Assembly: GCA_963736445.1 (NCBI GenBank)
Contig: CAVTOY010000017.1
Location: 3,122-67,121 of the forward strand
Reading direction: 5' to 3'
Length of the DNA: 64,000 nt
Origin: Thiosocius sp963736445
GTDB taxonomy: Bacteria > Pseudomonadota > Gammaproteobacteria > Chromatiales > Chromatiaceae
Position 1 is the first letter of the stretch, and each line of letters opens with the position of its first letter. This document shows, one piece after another, positions 49,932 to 59,332 of this stretch. The notes under the pieces are model-generated. The model worked only from the letters and a program-made list of their open reading frames with translations, ran no database searches and was not told the origin of the DNA. Both the position numbers and the translations under genes were made by a program.

Positions 49932-50254
49932 AAAATCTCAACTTGAGTCAGCTGAAAAAGCTCGAAATCATTCTCGAGGGTGAACACAGAGAATTTGCCA
50001 CAGGTCTCCTCGATCACGCTGGCGTCAAGGGCTACACCATCATCAACAACCTATCGGGAAAGGGCAGCCACGGCTTCCATGAAGGGCATCTCATGTTCAA
50101 CGAGGACGATGTGCTGATCATGATCATCGCTGCGGTACCACCGGCGCTGGTCGAACCCATTCTGGAGGGATTCGCGCCCTTTTACAGCAAGCATTCCGGC
50201 GTCGTGTTCATCTCGGATATCCAGGTCACGCGCCTGGTCAAATTCACCGACTGA
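49928..50254 (+). CDS. PII-like protein of dab operon
   Basis: A 108-residue small protein with the ferredoxin-like PII fold signature (KKLEIILEGEHREFATGLLD, HAGVKGYTIINNLSGKGSHG as a T-loop-like segment, VLIMIIAAVPPALVEPILEG). PII-like proteins accompany several bicarbonate systems (CPII, SbtB) and sense adenine nucleotides or bicarbonate. The start overlaps the dabA stop (ATGA). A regulatory partner of DabAB is the natural inference. Confidence 0.85.
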   Translation: MKNLNLSQLKKLEIILEGEHREFATGLLDHAGVKGYTIINNLSGKGSHGFHEGHLMFNEDDVLIMIIAAVPPALVEPILEGFAPFYSKHSGVVFISDIQVTRLVKFTD

Positions 50255-50374
50255 AGAAGTCCGCGCGATGGCGCCGTGGCGGTGACAGGAAATACGGATC
50301 CCATAAGCTTTTCCTCGACGGCGTGTATACCGATATTGGTTTATTCGGTAGAGCCCGCCCAGCAAGTGGCTAAA

Positions 50375-51106
50375 TCAGATGGGTAAATGTCCGACTTTTA
50401 CCCAAATCACCGTTGCTTCGTCGACGAACGGGTGATGGCGACTCATATGGGGGCTGCGTAACCAGCTATCTGCAGGATAGCTACCGAATTCGTCTTTGAA
50501 CTCTCCCGAGAGCACCAATATCTCCTCGCCGCCGAAGTGTGAGTGCGGCTGGAAACGTTCGCCCGCCGGCCACTTCACCAAAGCGACGTGCTCGCCGCGA
50601 AATTCGTGCAACGGCATGACCTTGAGACCTCCTTGGCCTGGCAGCCATTCGGCTGAGCGGGTGTCGATTCGGACTGCCGCTGTATCGTCGGGATCACACT
50701 GGTCGAGTTTTACGAACAGCACGCAGCCTTCCTTGCTGAACGGTGCGTGTCTGGATCCGGGTGGGTTTCTGATGTAGTAGCCAGGTCCGTAGTCACCGTG
50801 CTCATCGGAAAAAACCCCTTCGAGCACCAGAATCTCTTCCCCCAACGGGTGCATATGTTGAGGGAAGTAAGAATCTGGATCGAATCGAACGAGACTGGTC
50901 GTATGTCCGCGCTCGGCCTCTTCGCGTGCCAGCGGCTTGCGCCACACATTTGAGCTGGGACTGGGAACCCAATCTATCTGCGCAGTATCGATGAATACCT
51001 TCTGACTGAAGTCCATATTCAGCACCGAATCCTTATTCGGTGCTGAATACGCGCCACCGCGCTCGGCTTGAGGAGGGTCGCTTCTTGTGAGGCTTGTGCT
51101 GCTCAT
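50375..51106 (-). CDS. ChrR-like bicupin protein
   Basis: A 243-residue protein with two ChrR-like cupin domains. Each has the metal motif HxHxxGxE: HMHPLGEEILVLEGVFSDEH (residues about 80-100) and HSHFGGEEILVLSGEFKDEF (about 195-215). It lacks the N-terminal zinc anti-sigma domain of ChrR, so it is a free bicupin. I start at the ATG at 51106, preceded by AAGGAG; an upstream ATG at 51148 would add 14 residues. The role is unknown; related cupins bind Zn or Mn and respond to oxidants. Confidence 0.87.
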   Translation of the reverse strand: MSSTSLTRSDPPQAERGGAYSAPNKDSVLNMDFSQKVFIDTAQIDWVPSPSSNVWRKPLAREEAERGHTTSLVRFDPDSYFPQHMHPLGEEILVLEGVFSDEHGDYGPGYYIRNPPGSRHAPFSKEGCVLFVKLDQCDPDDTAAVRIDTRSAEWLPGQGGLKVMPLHEFRGEHVALVKWPAGERFQPHSHFGGEEILVLSGEFKDEFGSYPADSWLRSPHMSRHHPFVDEATVIWVKVGHLPI

Positions 51107-51148
51107 AATATTCTCCTTCAGCGGTGCCGTTGGTTGTTGTGCCTGCAT

Positions 51149-51485
51149 AGTCTCATCCTCAGTTGCGTCCCACCACCATGTCGGCGGTCCCCGGAGGATG
51201 GCCGACCTGATGGAAGTGCAGCAAGTGCTCGGCGCGCTCTCACTTCTTTCGCAACCGATAAAAGAACATTAGCGACCGGGTCTACGACACGGTGTATCTT
51301 TGTGCATGGTAACTTTCCGTTACGACCTTGCTTTCAGTGCCTGGGTTCTCAAGTCTCCCGTGTGTCAGACGCCAAGGTAGAAAGGCACCTGGTGCCCACA
51401 GCCCAGCTCTGCGGTTGACTTGAACCCGCCTGCAGCCCGGTTGTTGCGAACACGGCAGTGACCTTTCAATGGAGGCGAGCCAGCG
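51149..51485. other. Gap between bicupin and protease genes
   Basis: 337 bp containing the two divergent promoters presumably; no gene or repeat seen. Confidence 0.4.
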
Positions 51486-52667
51486 ATGCTGACGCAGTCG
51501 ATACGGTTACGGCGCCTCTTGCGTCGGTTACTGCTGACGGCGCTGATCGTACCGTTGCAGCTCCATGCACTCTCGGACAATGACAACTATTCCGAGTTCA
51601 GTGACGGCTGGACTGCGTATGAGGCCCGAAATTATAAGGAGGCCGCGGCAATCTGGACCGCGCTTGCCGAAAAAGGCCACATCAACGCACAAGCCAATCT
51701 CGGTTTCATGTATGACCACGGTACCGGTGTGAACCGGGATCATCAGCTTGCGGCCCGTTGGTATCGCGCCGCAGCATTTCAGGGCAGCGCTGCAGGCCAG
51801 TACAATCTGGCCTTGCTGATCTCCGAGGGGCGTGCCGAGCCGGTCGCGGGTCGGTCAGCGCATTACTGGTTGGAAAGGGCGGCTGCGCAGGGTTTCGCAG
51901 ACGCCGTACAGAAACTCGGCGAGGATTCAGCGACTGCCACGTCTAGCCAAGAGTCCAGCGCAAACATTTCACCAGGCCAGACCAGAGAACCGGCGATTGC
52001 TTACGAGCAGACTAGGGCCTATACCGTGGACATCCCGGTTTCGACTGGCACCGCCTGGCCGGTTGCCGCTGGGTACGCGGTCACCAATCATCACATCATC
52101 GAGGGCAAAAGGCAGTTCACGCTGATCAACAAACAGGGCGACGAATTGCAGGCCAAGTTAATCGCCAGTGATGCGGCATACGACATCGCATTTCTTCGTG
52201 TCATCAACCCCAACCGCTTACCACCAGCGTTACCCTTGTCATCACGCAGCGCCTCACTCGGCGCCAGCGTATTCACTATCGGATTTCCCCGTGTCGATAT
52301 CATGGGAAAGAGCCCGAAGCTCAGCCAAGGGATTATCAGCGGGGAGAACGGTCTCCAGGACGATCCAAACAGCTATCAGATCTCGGTGCCGATACAGCAG
52401 GGCAACAGCGGCGGCCCGCTGCTGAACATGCGCGGCGAAGTGGTCGGCATGATTACCTCGATGCTCGGCGAGATAGGTGCTGACGACGGACCGGCGCAAC
52501 CGATACCCAATATCAACTATGCCCTAAAGATCGATGTAATCAGAGAGCTCATGTCACAAATCCCCCGGCCCGCGAACGACATCAGCGAACTGGACCGGGC
52601 TGTGAGCGATCTGGAGAGTCTGGCCGCACGAGTCCAGGACTCCGTCCTCATCATCATGGCCGAATGA
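51486..52667 (+). CDS. Sel1-repeat trypsin-like serine protease
   Basis: A 393-residue secreted protease. A signal peptide (LLLTALIVPLQLHALS) is followed by three Sel1-like repeats (ARNYKEAAAIWTALAEKGHI, AQANLGFMYDHGTGVNRDHQ, AGQYNLALLISEGRAEPVAG) and a trypsin-like domain with the triad His203 (AVTNHHIIEG), Asp233 (AAYDIAFLRV) and Ser308 (QQGNSGGPLLNM). No PDZ domain is present, and a short coiled tail ends the protein. It should act in the periplasm. It lies alone with a divergent bicupin gene. Confidence 0.9.
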   Translation: MLTQSIRLRRLLRRLLLTALIVPLQLHALSDNDNYSEFSDGWTAYEARNYKEAAAIWTALAEKGHINAQANLGFMYDHGTGVNRDHQLAARWYRAAAFQGSAAGQYNLALLISEGRAEPVAGRSAHYWLERAAAQGFADAVQKLGEDSATATSSQESSANISPGQTREPAIAYEQTRAYTVDIPVSTGTAWPVAAGYAVTNHHIIEGKRQFTLINKQGDELQAKLIASDAAYDIAFLRVINPNRLPPALPLSSRSASLGASVFTIGFPRVDIMGKSPKLSQGIISGENGLQDDPNSYQISVPIQQGNSGGPLLNMRGEVVGMITSMLGEIGADDGPAQPIPNINYALKIDVIRELMSQIPRPANDISELDRAVSDLESLAARVQDSVLIIMAE

Positions 52668-53105
52668 CACCCAAATCATGACCTCGGCGTCGATGATCTC
52701 GTTTCGACACTCGTCACTGGTGGTTGCGAAGAACTGCAGGCAACTATGAAGCGTCCGGCGGGGAAAGCCCACGCGGATCTGGCCGTTATGCGGGCTAAGC
52801 GTTTGGTGAGGCGCACATGATCGCTACGAACTAACTGGTCCCGAGTCAAGCAACGGCGAATGATTTGTGCTGTTTTTGAGATGCCGATCGCGTCTTCGGC
52901 GCTGCGGTGATGTCATCTTGTTCCACAATACCAGAATCTTCTTCTTCAATGTGGTAAAAGGGCGGGGGCTGAGCACGCAAAGCAGCACCACGTTGTACCG
53001 ACTTAGCGCGGCGGTTGCGGCGAATTCAGCTGACGTCGTGCAATTCTGCGTTTCGTTGACGATCACCACGTATCGAAATTGACTGTTCTACTCAGGGAAA
53101 ATCGA
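52668..53105. other. Gap between protease and peptidoglycan-binding protein
   Basis: 438 bp holding dispersed repeat copy E (52741-52800). The rest shows no supported gene. Confidence 0.45.
52741..52800 (+). repeat. Dispersed intergenic repeat, copy E
   Basis: ATGAAGCGTCCGGCGGGGAA followed by AGCCCACGCGGATCTGGCCG, closely matching the first half of copy A. Confidence 0.6.
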
Positions 53106-54506
53106 ATGCATTCCTTAAAAAAATTCCAATCGACGTGCCTGGCCGCGGCCATCACCGCGATTTCCATACCGGGCTTTGCCGAAACCATTGATGCCACGCG
53201 CACACTGCCCGATGCCAAGCCGGGCGAATGTTATGCGAAAGTTGTGATTCCGGCCCAGTACAAGACCGAGCAGGTGGATGTCACCGTGCGTGAAGCTTCG
53301 GCACGTTTTGAAACGACACCTGCAGACTATGAGATGGTAGAAACGAAGGTACTCGTGAAAGAGGCCGCGAAGAAGATCGTCCCGGTGCCGGCCGAATATG
53401 AAGCGGTAGTCGAGACCGTGGAGATCGCGCCTGCGCAGACAAGGTGGATGGCCGGCAAAAACAGAAAGGCTCGGCCTGCCAACCCGGCGTTGCTCGCCGC
53501 GATCGGCGCTGGGGGCACCAAACTGGGCGAACTCCCCGTGGGCAGCTGCCTTAGTGAATACTATGTGCCCGCGGAATATAGGAAAGAAGAGGTGCGCGTT
53601 CTGAAGACGGCGGCCTACGAGAAGATCGAGGTAGAGCCCGCTGCCTACGAGGTTGTGGAAGAAAAGGTATTGGTGAAAGAGGCGAGCAAGAAGATTGTCG
53701 AGGTGCCGGCAAAATTTGAGACAGTCACCGAGAAGGTATTGGTCGCGCCGGCGACCACGGCCTGGAAGACCGGCACCGGACCGGTTCAGCGTATCGACAA
53801 CACCACCGGTGAGATCGTGTGTCTGGTGGAGATCCCGGCCAAGTACAAGACGGTTTCCCGCAAGGTGATCAAGTCGCCGGCAACCACGCAAGAGGTGGAG
53901 ATCCCCGCTGAGTACAAGGTCCAAAAGGTCAGCAAACTGATCAAGCCGGCGCAGGAGCGTCGGATCAAAGTGGAGCCGACCTACGAGACCCTGAGCAAGG
54001 TGGTGAAGGCGGCCGACGAGAAATTCTTCTGGCACCCGGATTGGGAAGACAAGCCGGCTGGTTCCGCGACGGGGAATACCGTCTGCCTGCGCGAGACCGA
54101 GGCCAAGACTGTGCAAGTGAAGCAGCGCAAGGTCAAGACACCTGCCGGTATCAAGGAAGTCGAGATCCCGGCGGAGTACCAGATGGTCAAGGTACGCAAG
54201 CTTATTAAGCCCGCCGAGAAAAAGCGTATTGAAATCCCGGCTGTGGTGGAAAGTGTTGCCAAACAGGTCAAGGTCGGCGATGAGCGTCTTGAGTGGCGCA
54301 GCGTATTATGTGAGACGAACATGACGCCGCGCATCTTGACCGACCTGCAGAACGCTCTAAAAGCGGCCGGTTACAACCCGGGGCCCGTGGATGGTCAGAT
54401 CGGAGCACAGACGCTGCGTGCAGTCGACGACTATCAGCGTGCCAAGGGTATAGAGCGTGGTGGTCTCACCCTCAGCACCCTGACGGCCCTGGGTGTGAAA
54501 ATGTGA
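53106..54506 (+). CDS. Repeat-rich peptidoglycan-binding protein
   Basis: A 466-residue exported protein. A signal peptide (CLAAAITAISIPGFA) is followed by about 370 residues made of repeating units of V-P-A-x-[YF]-E type (VPAEYEAV, VPAEYRKEEV, VPAKFETV, IPAKYKTV, IPAEYKVQ, IPAEYQMV) spaced by KVLVKEAxKKI segments, arranged in similar blocks each introduced by a Cys-containing strand. A PGB_1 domain ends the protein (LTDLQNALKAAGYNPGPVDG then LRAVDDYQRAKGI). The repeats look like an extended lysine/glutamate-rich cell-wall spanning rod. The terminator at 54542 follows. Confidence 0.85.
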   Translation: MHSLKKFQSTCLAAAITAISIPGFAETIDATRTLPDAKPGECYAKVVIPAQYKTEQVDVTVREASARFETTPADYEMVETKVLVKEAAKKIVPVPAEYEAVVETVEIAPAQTRWMAGKNRKARPANPALLAAIGAGGTKLGELPVGSCLSEYYVPAEYRKEEVRVLKTAAYEKIEVEPAAYEVVEEKVLVKEASKKIVEVPAKFETVTEKVLVAPATTAWKTGTGPVQRIDNTTGEIVCLVEIPAKYKTVSRKVIKSPATTQEVEIPAEYKVQKVSKLIKPAQERRIKVEPTYETLSKVVKAADEKFFWHPDWEDKPAGSATGNTVCLRETEAKTVQVKQRKVKTPAGIKEVEIPAEYQMVKVRKLIKPAEKKRIEIPAVVESVAKQVKVGDERLEWRSVLCETNMTPRILTDLQNALKAAGYNPGPVDGQIGAQTLRAVDDYQRAKGIERGGLTLSTLTALGVKM

Positions 54507-54541
54507 TGGACGACGCTGGCAGCATTAGCGCCTGATATGAG

Positions 54542-54567
54542 GCCCCGCCCAGTGCGGGGCTTTTTTT
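54542..54567 (+). terminator. Terminator after peptidoglycan-binding protein
   Basis: GCCCCGC and GCGGGGC stem with a 5-base loop and seven T residues. Confidence 0.92.
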
Positions 54568-54612
54568 CGGCGCCCGACATTTCTGTCGCGCGCGCGACGC
54601 TGAACGGTGCTT

Positions 54613-55491
54613 TCAGTTCTGGTAGTACTGCTCGATCCCGTGCAGGCGTGCCGCATACTTGCCTTTGACTTCTCGCAATGCCCGCTTGAAATGCCCGCGC
54701 AGCGATTTCTTCAGGTGCTTCAGCACCGCTTTTTCAGGCAGGCCTTTGAGCGCCGAGAATATGGCCAGGGCGTAGGTGATATCGTGCTGTGACACATAGG
54801 CCTGCCTTCGCACCACCGGACCACCACAACATCCACCCCGGGGCAAAACGAGGGCAGTATTGGCGAACATCAGGCCGAATCCAAGGAATACCGCAAGTAT
54901 CTCAGTCACATGCGGCCAGTTTTCGGCTCCCCCCGGCGGCGCTTCCGTAGCCGATGTACCGAGGTAGTGGGCCAAGGTGTGGGCAAACACCGCGATCATC
55001 GCCTCGGGGTTGTTTAAGTAGTCGGGTTCGTAGCTGAGCGTCAGACTGGCCGGAGACGCTTCGGCCGCCGCTGCCCGCGACCCTCGTGAACCAGCGACCA
55101 CGCGCACCTCAGCAGCGGGTTCTAGCACGCAGCTACCCGGCGGCAGCAGCTTCAACGGCCAATGCTCCATGCCCGCATAGGCAACCACCCGATCAAAGAT
55201 CAGTGTTGCCATTTCTTCGGGACTATTCGCTCTGCCTGGAAAGTGGTGGTTCGAGGGCGTGACCAGCAAGGTCTCGTCGCGGAACATGACGGGGTCGAAA
55301 TTTCGTAGGGCCCAGGCATAGACATCGAACATCCAACCCGCGTAGGTCTCATCCAGCAGCGGACCACGATCCAATAACCCCAGAAACATCAATAAGACCT
55401 CTCTTGTGCCCCTCTTCCACCTTGGAGGAAGGTCTTCGGTGACCCAGTCACCCCTTGGATAGGGACGTGACGAATCCTGCCAGATGGCCAC
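54613..55491 (-). CDS. Protein of unknown function, possible HxxxH metalloprotein
   Basis: A 292-residue protein with an HTLAHYLG element around residue 172 and, 25 residues later, HVTEILAVFLGFGLMFANT, an arrangement like minimal zinc metalloproteases (HExxH variants with a downstream glutamate). The usual glutamate of HExxH is replaced by threonine and the two histidines are three residues apart, so activity is doubtful. A second conserved-looking region is RGGCCGGPVVRRQAYVSQHD with two adjacent cysteines. Cytosolic, no signal peptide. The next gene is in divergent orientation. Confidence 0.75.
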   Translation of the reverse strand: MAIWQDSSRPYPRGDWVTEDLPPRWKRGTREVLLMFLGLLDRGPLLDETYAGWMFDVYAWALRNFDPVMFRDETLLVTPSNHHFPGRANSPEEMATLIFDRVVAYAGMEHWPLKLLPPGSCVLEPAAEVRVVAGSRGSRAAAAEASPASLTLSYEPDYLNNPEAMIAVFAHTLAHYLGTSATEAPPGGAENWPHVTEILAVFLGFGLMFANTALVLPRGGCCGGPVVRRQAYVSQHDITYALAIFSALKGLPEKAVLKHLKKSLRGHFKRALREVKGKYAARLHGIEQYYQN

Positions 55492-55521
55492 GAACCCAGG
55501 GCAGAATCTCTACTGGTCGAA

Positions 55522-55610
55522 TTTCTTCCCGGGACAGTGGCGCAAGTGGTTGCCCTGGGAATTCGGAAGATTATGAGGTGTCCGGCAGGGAATGCCTACG
55601 GGGTAGAGAT
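55522..55610 (+). repeat. Dispersed intergenic repeat, copy F
   Basis: TTCTTCCCGGGACAGTGGCG and ATTATGAGGTGTCCGGCAGG matching copy A at both ends of a 90-base core. The rest of the 55492-55784 gap holds no gene. Confidence 0.55.
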
Positions 55611-55784
55611 ACTAGCCCCGGTCGTCTACTGGCCTCAGCTTCGTTATCTGGGCAGACTTGCCCAGATTAGCGCTATATTTCCCATCATCCCTGTCGTTCT
55701 TGTGCTGACCAAGCAACCGTTGGCCGGTTGGTGAGATTTCCAGGCTAGGGCCAAATCGGCTACTGCAAAGTCCCGAATGGAAAC

Positions 55785-58472
55785 ATGACCGAGACTCACT
55801 TCATCGTTGACATCCTGGTGCTGCTGGCGGCAGCCGTGATCTCTGTGCCACTGTTCCAGCGCCTTGGTCTCGGTGCAGTGCTGGGTTTCCTGGTAAGCGG
55901 CGCGTTGGTCGGGCCTTGGGGGCTGGGCTACATCGTTGCGGTAGATGAGATACGGCATCTGGCCGAGTTAGGTGTCGTCTTCCTGTTGTTTGTGATCGGC
56001 ATTGAGATGAAGCCGTCGCGGCTATGGGTCATGCGACGCAGCGTGTTCGGTCTCGGCACCGCGCAAGTGCTGGCCACTGGGGCGGTCATCACGCTGTTGG
56101 CCCAAGCACTGCTGGGGGTGCCCTTACGCACTGCGCTGATCGTAGGCTTCGGATTGGCGCTCTCTTCCACCGCCTTCGGCCTGCAGATACTCAGCGACAA
56201 AGGAGAGCTCGGCACACCCTATGGCCGCACGTCGTTCGCCATACTGCTTCTCCAGGATCTAGCGATTGTTCCTTTGATGGCGCTTCTGCCGCTGCTCGCA
56301 CAGCGCGAAATGAGCATCACCGAGGACGTGGAGCTGGCCGCATTGGAGGCGGTGGCGATCATCGTCGGCGTCTTCATCCTGGGCCGTCTGTTACTGCGAC
56401 CTGCGCTACAGATCGTTGCCCGGAACCGCCGAAACCCAGAGATATTCACCGCGACCGGCATATTTCTGGTTCTGGGGGCCGCTTGGCTGACCGACTGGGC
56501 GGGCCTCTCCATGGCGCTTGGCGCCTTCCTCGGCGGCCTACTGTTGGCGGACTCCCGCTACCGTCATCAAATCGTAGCCGACATCCAACCCTTCCGTGGC
56601 CTGCTGCTTGGGCTGTTCTTCATGAGCGTGGGCATGTCGATCAACTTTGGACTCCTGGGGCAGCAGGGTTTCCTCATTGCCGGCCTGGTAGGGGGGCTGT
56701 TATTGCTCAAAGGAATAATCCTGTGGGTGTTGTGCCGACTAACTGGACGCCCCAGTAAGGAGGCCGCGCAGGTTGCCTTGCTGCTCGCCCAGGCAGGTGA
56801 GTTCGGATTCGTTCTATTCGGGTTGGCGAACATGCTGGGCCTATTGGAGGGGGAGCTCTTCCAGTTGTTGCTGGTCACGATTGCTCTGAGCATGGCAGTA
56901 ACTCCTTTGCTGACGAAGCTCAGCGAAATGCTTGGCAAAACGCTCTCTGGCACACCGCCGGCCGCGCCCCCGTCGATTAAGCCAATCCCGGCTTCTCGAG
57001 ACCATGTTATCGTCGCGGGCTTCGGCCGGATCGGGAAATATCTGGCCCAAACTTTGGCTAAGGCAAAACTCCCTTATCTGGTGCTGGAGATCAACCCGGA
57101 GCGTGTAAGCAGTGCCCAGGCACTCGGTTATCCGGTGTACTTCGGAGACGCCGGTCGCACTGAGATACTGCGTTCTGCCGGTGCTGCCCATGCCTCGATG
57201 GCGGTCTTTGCCATGGATCATATGGAAAGCATCGGACAGGCAGTTGTATCGGTGAGGGAGGCTTTTCCGGGCTTGCCTGTGTATGCCCGCGCTTGGGACG
57301 TAAGAATGGCAAAGAGGCTGGCAGCACTGGGTGTCACCTTCACGGTCCCCGAAACCCTGGCGTCCGGACAACGGCTCTCCCGAGAGATCCTCCAGGCATC
57401 GGGTGTTCCTGCAGAGATTGCAGCCCGACTCATCGAGGATGACCAGTATTGGCGGCACCAGAGACATTCCAAGTTGTCCGCACCCGACAAGAGAGTCGGC
57501 TATCAGGACATCTTGCTGGTTTTGACTCCGGGTATTGATGAAACATCGATCCTCGAGTACGCAGTAGCCCTGGCCATAGACAGCAGGGCGGCCCTTACAG
57601 TGACGGAGATTCTCACCGAGCCCACGACTGGCGAAGAGGGCAAGGTGTCTTCACCGGACGAACTGGAAGAGCAGATGACGGAGAGTCGACGTATGCGCCT
57701 GGAGGAGTTGGTCGCCGATCTGCACGTGGAACTCGACATTCAGACCAAGGTTCTCATTGGCCGGCCGCATGAGGAGATTACACGGGAGGTCGTCGCCAAC
57801 GAACGGGACTTGGTACTGAAAGCGGCAGAGGGCAGGAACGGGCTGAAAGACCGACTCTTTGGCGACAACGATTTCCGCCTGCTCAGGGCCTGTCCATGCG
57901 CTGTTCTGCTCATCCGCGGGATACCGCCGAAACCTTACCGCCACCGCCGTATCTGCGCAGGTGTTTACCAAGACGAAAATCCCGGCGGTCCTCAGGGTGA
58001 CAGATACGCCATCAACCGCAGAATCTTGGAGCACGCGGCCTGGATTACGACATCGCAGTTCGCCGAACTGCACATCGCTCATGCTTGGGAGGCCTACGGT
58101 GAACAGGATCTGAGAAGCGGGCGCTCTTTCCTGCATTTCGATGCAGCAAATTACGTCGCCGGCGAGCACCAGAGAAACAGACTGGCGCTGAATACCTGCC
58201 TTTCCGAACTGAGGGAGTCGATAGAGAGCGACGTACTGCCTGCATTCAAACCTGTATGCCACCTGGTAAAGGGGAACCATCGGGACGAGATCATCAAGGT
58301 CGCCACTGAAATCGAGGCGGACCTCGTCGTTGTGGGCGGTCTGACACGCTCCAGAATCACCCATCTGATCGTCGACAGCACCGCTGAGGCCATTATCCGG
58401 CAACTCCAATGTTCGGTGCTGGTAGTGAAGCCTCAGGAGTTCGTCTCGCCAGTCGCTGTGGACGACAGCTAG
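55785..58472 (+). CDS. Kef-type antiporter fused to RCK and two Usp domains
   Basis: An 895-residue fusion. Residues 1-390 form a CPA2/Kef cation:proton antiporter (VVFLLFVIGIEMKPSRLW, LALSSTAFGLQILSD, ILLLQDLAIVPLMALL, SMALGAFLGGLLLADSRYRH). Residues about 403-520 form an RCK_N/TrkA-N Rossmann domain (VIVAGFGRIGKYLAQTL). Residues about 569-708 and 720-885 are two Usp-like domains (DILLVLTPGIDETSILEY, AEADLVVVGG-type end LVVVGGLTRSRITHLIVDST). Typical KefB/C ends after RCK. The Usp pair suggests nucleotide- or stress-dependent gating. The ATG at 55785 is followed directly by a membrane segment. Confidence 0.88.
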   Translation: MTETHFIVDILVLLAAAVISVPLFQRLGLGAVLGFLVSGALVGPWGLGYIVAVDEIRHLAELGVVFLLFVIGIEMKPSRLWVMRRSVFGLGTAQVLATGAVITLLAQALLGVPLRTALIVGFGLALSSTAFGLQILSDKGELGTPYGRTSFAILLLQDLAIVPLMALLPLLAQREMSITEDVELAALEAVAIIVGVFILGRLLLRPALQIVARNRRNPEIFTATGIFLVLGAAWLTDWAGLSMALGAFLGGLLLADSRYRHQIVADIQPFRGLLLGLFFMSVGMSINFGLLGQQGFLIAGLVGGLLLLKGIILWVLCRLTGRPSKEAAQVALLLAQAGEFGFVLFGLANMLGLLEGELFQLLLVTIALSMAVTPLLTKLSEMLGKTLSGTPPAAPPSIKPIPASRDHVIVAGFGRIGKYLAQTLAKAKLPYLVLEINPERVSSAQALGYPVYFGDAGRTEILRSAGAAHASMAVFAMDHMESIGQAVVSVREAFPGLPVYARAWDVRMAKRLAALGVTFTVPETLASGQRLSREILQASGVPAEIAARLIEDDQYWRHQRHSKLSAPDKRVGYQDILLVLTPGIDETSILEYAVALAIDSRAALTVTEILTEPTTGEEGKVSSPDELEEQMTESRRMRLEELVADLHVELDIQTKVLIGRPHEEITREVVANERDLVLKAAEGRNGLKDRLFGDNDFRLLRACPCAVLLIRGIPPKPYRHRRICAGVYQDENPGGPQGDRYAINRRILEHAAWITTSQFAELHIAHAWEAYGEQDLRSGRSFLHFDAANYVAGEHQRNRLALNTCLSELRESIESDVLPAFKPVCHLVKGNHRDEIIKVATEIEADLVVVGGLTRSRITHLIVDSTAEAIIRQLQCSVLVVKPQEFVSPVAVDDS

Positions 58473-59332
58473 TTGGCCGGCAGACCCGTCATCTCACAGC
58501 TCAGTCGCCAGAGCCGTTCATTGGCCGCCGGGTCGTCGGCCTGGGCCGGTGCGCGAATCGGCCGGCGGTCGCCGACGTAGGCGCCGTTGAGTTCGGCAGC
58601 CGCGTCGGATTCCAACAGGTACAGCACCCGGCGGGCGGCCTGCTCCGGCGACGGCATCGCCCAGCCGAACAGCCGCGCGAAAAGTTTCAGCGCCAGGGGT
58701 TGGGCGCCGTCGGTGCCGCCGAGGTTGGAGCGGAACACACCGGGGAACACGCAATGCACGGTCACGCCGCTGTTGGCGAGCCGTCGCGCCAGGGCGCGGG
58801 TGAAGTGGATGTTGCCGAGCTTGGATTCCCCATAGGCCCGCATCATGCCGTAGCGCCGCTCGGCGAAATTCAGGTCGTCGAAGTGCATCGCAGTGTCGAT
58901 GCGGGTACCGACATTGACGATGCGCGTCGGCGCGGCGGCCTGCAGTTCCGGTAGCAGCAGCTGGGTCAGCAGGAAGGGCGCTAGGTGGTTGACGGCCAGC
59001 GTCCGCTCGATACCGTCTTCGGTCAGACCGCGGGTGGCGAACGCGGTACCGGCGTTATTGACCAGCCGGTGCAGGCGATCGGTGTGATCGCGAACCTGGT
59101 CGGCGAGGCGCCGCACCGCGGCCTGCGACGCGAGGTCGGCGACGAGCAGCGTGATGGTGTGGTTGCCGGTTGCGGCGATCAGCTCGGTGCGTGCGGCCTC
59201 GCCGCGCGAGCGCTCACGCGCGACTATCAGCACCCGGTCGCCAGCTGCCGCGAGGGCCCGGGCTACCGCCTTGCCCAGTCCGGAATTGGCCCCGGTGACA
59301 AGCGCGGTGCGTGCCGCGTCGCCGCTCGGCAT
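58469..59332 (-). CDS. Short-chain dehydrogenase, retinol-dehydrogenase-like
   Basis: A 287-residue SDR. It has the Rossmann TGANSGLGKAVARAL motif, NNAGTA, and the catalytic YGESKLGN (Tyr and Lys). The serine position of the triad reads VNVGTRID, so threonine may replace serine. The start is ATG at 59332, which overlaps the stop of the upstream VWA gene by one base, so it looks like the last gene of that operon. It is convergent with the Kef gene, overlapping its stop by four bases. Unlike the three upstream genes, it is intact. Confidence 0.88.
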   Translation of the reverse strand: MPSGDAARTALVTGANSGLGKAVARALAAAGDRVLIVARERSRGEAARTELIAATGNHTITLLVADLASQAAVRRLADQVRDHTDRLHRLVNNAGTAFATRGLTEDGIERTLAVNHLAPFLLTQLLLPELQAAAPTRIVNVGTRIDTAMHFDDLNFAERRYGMMRAYGESKLGNIHFTRALARRLANSGVTVHCVFPGVFRSNLGGTDGAQPLALKLFARLFGWAMPSPEQAARRVLYLLESDAAAELNGAYVGDRRPIRAPAQADDPAANERLWRLSCEMTGLPAN

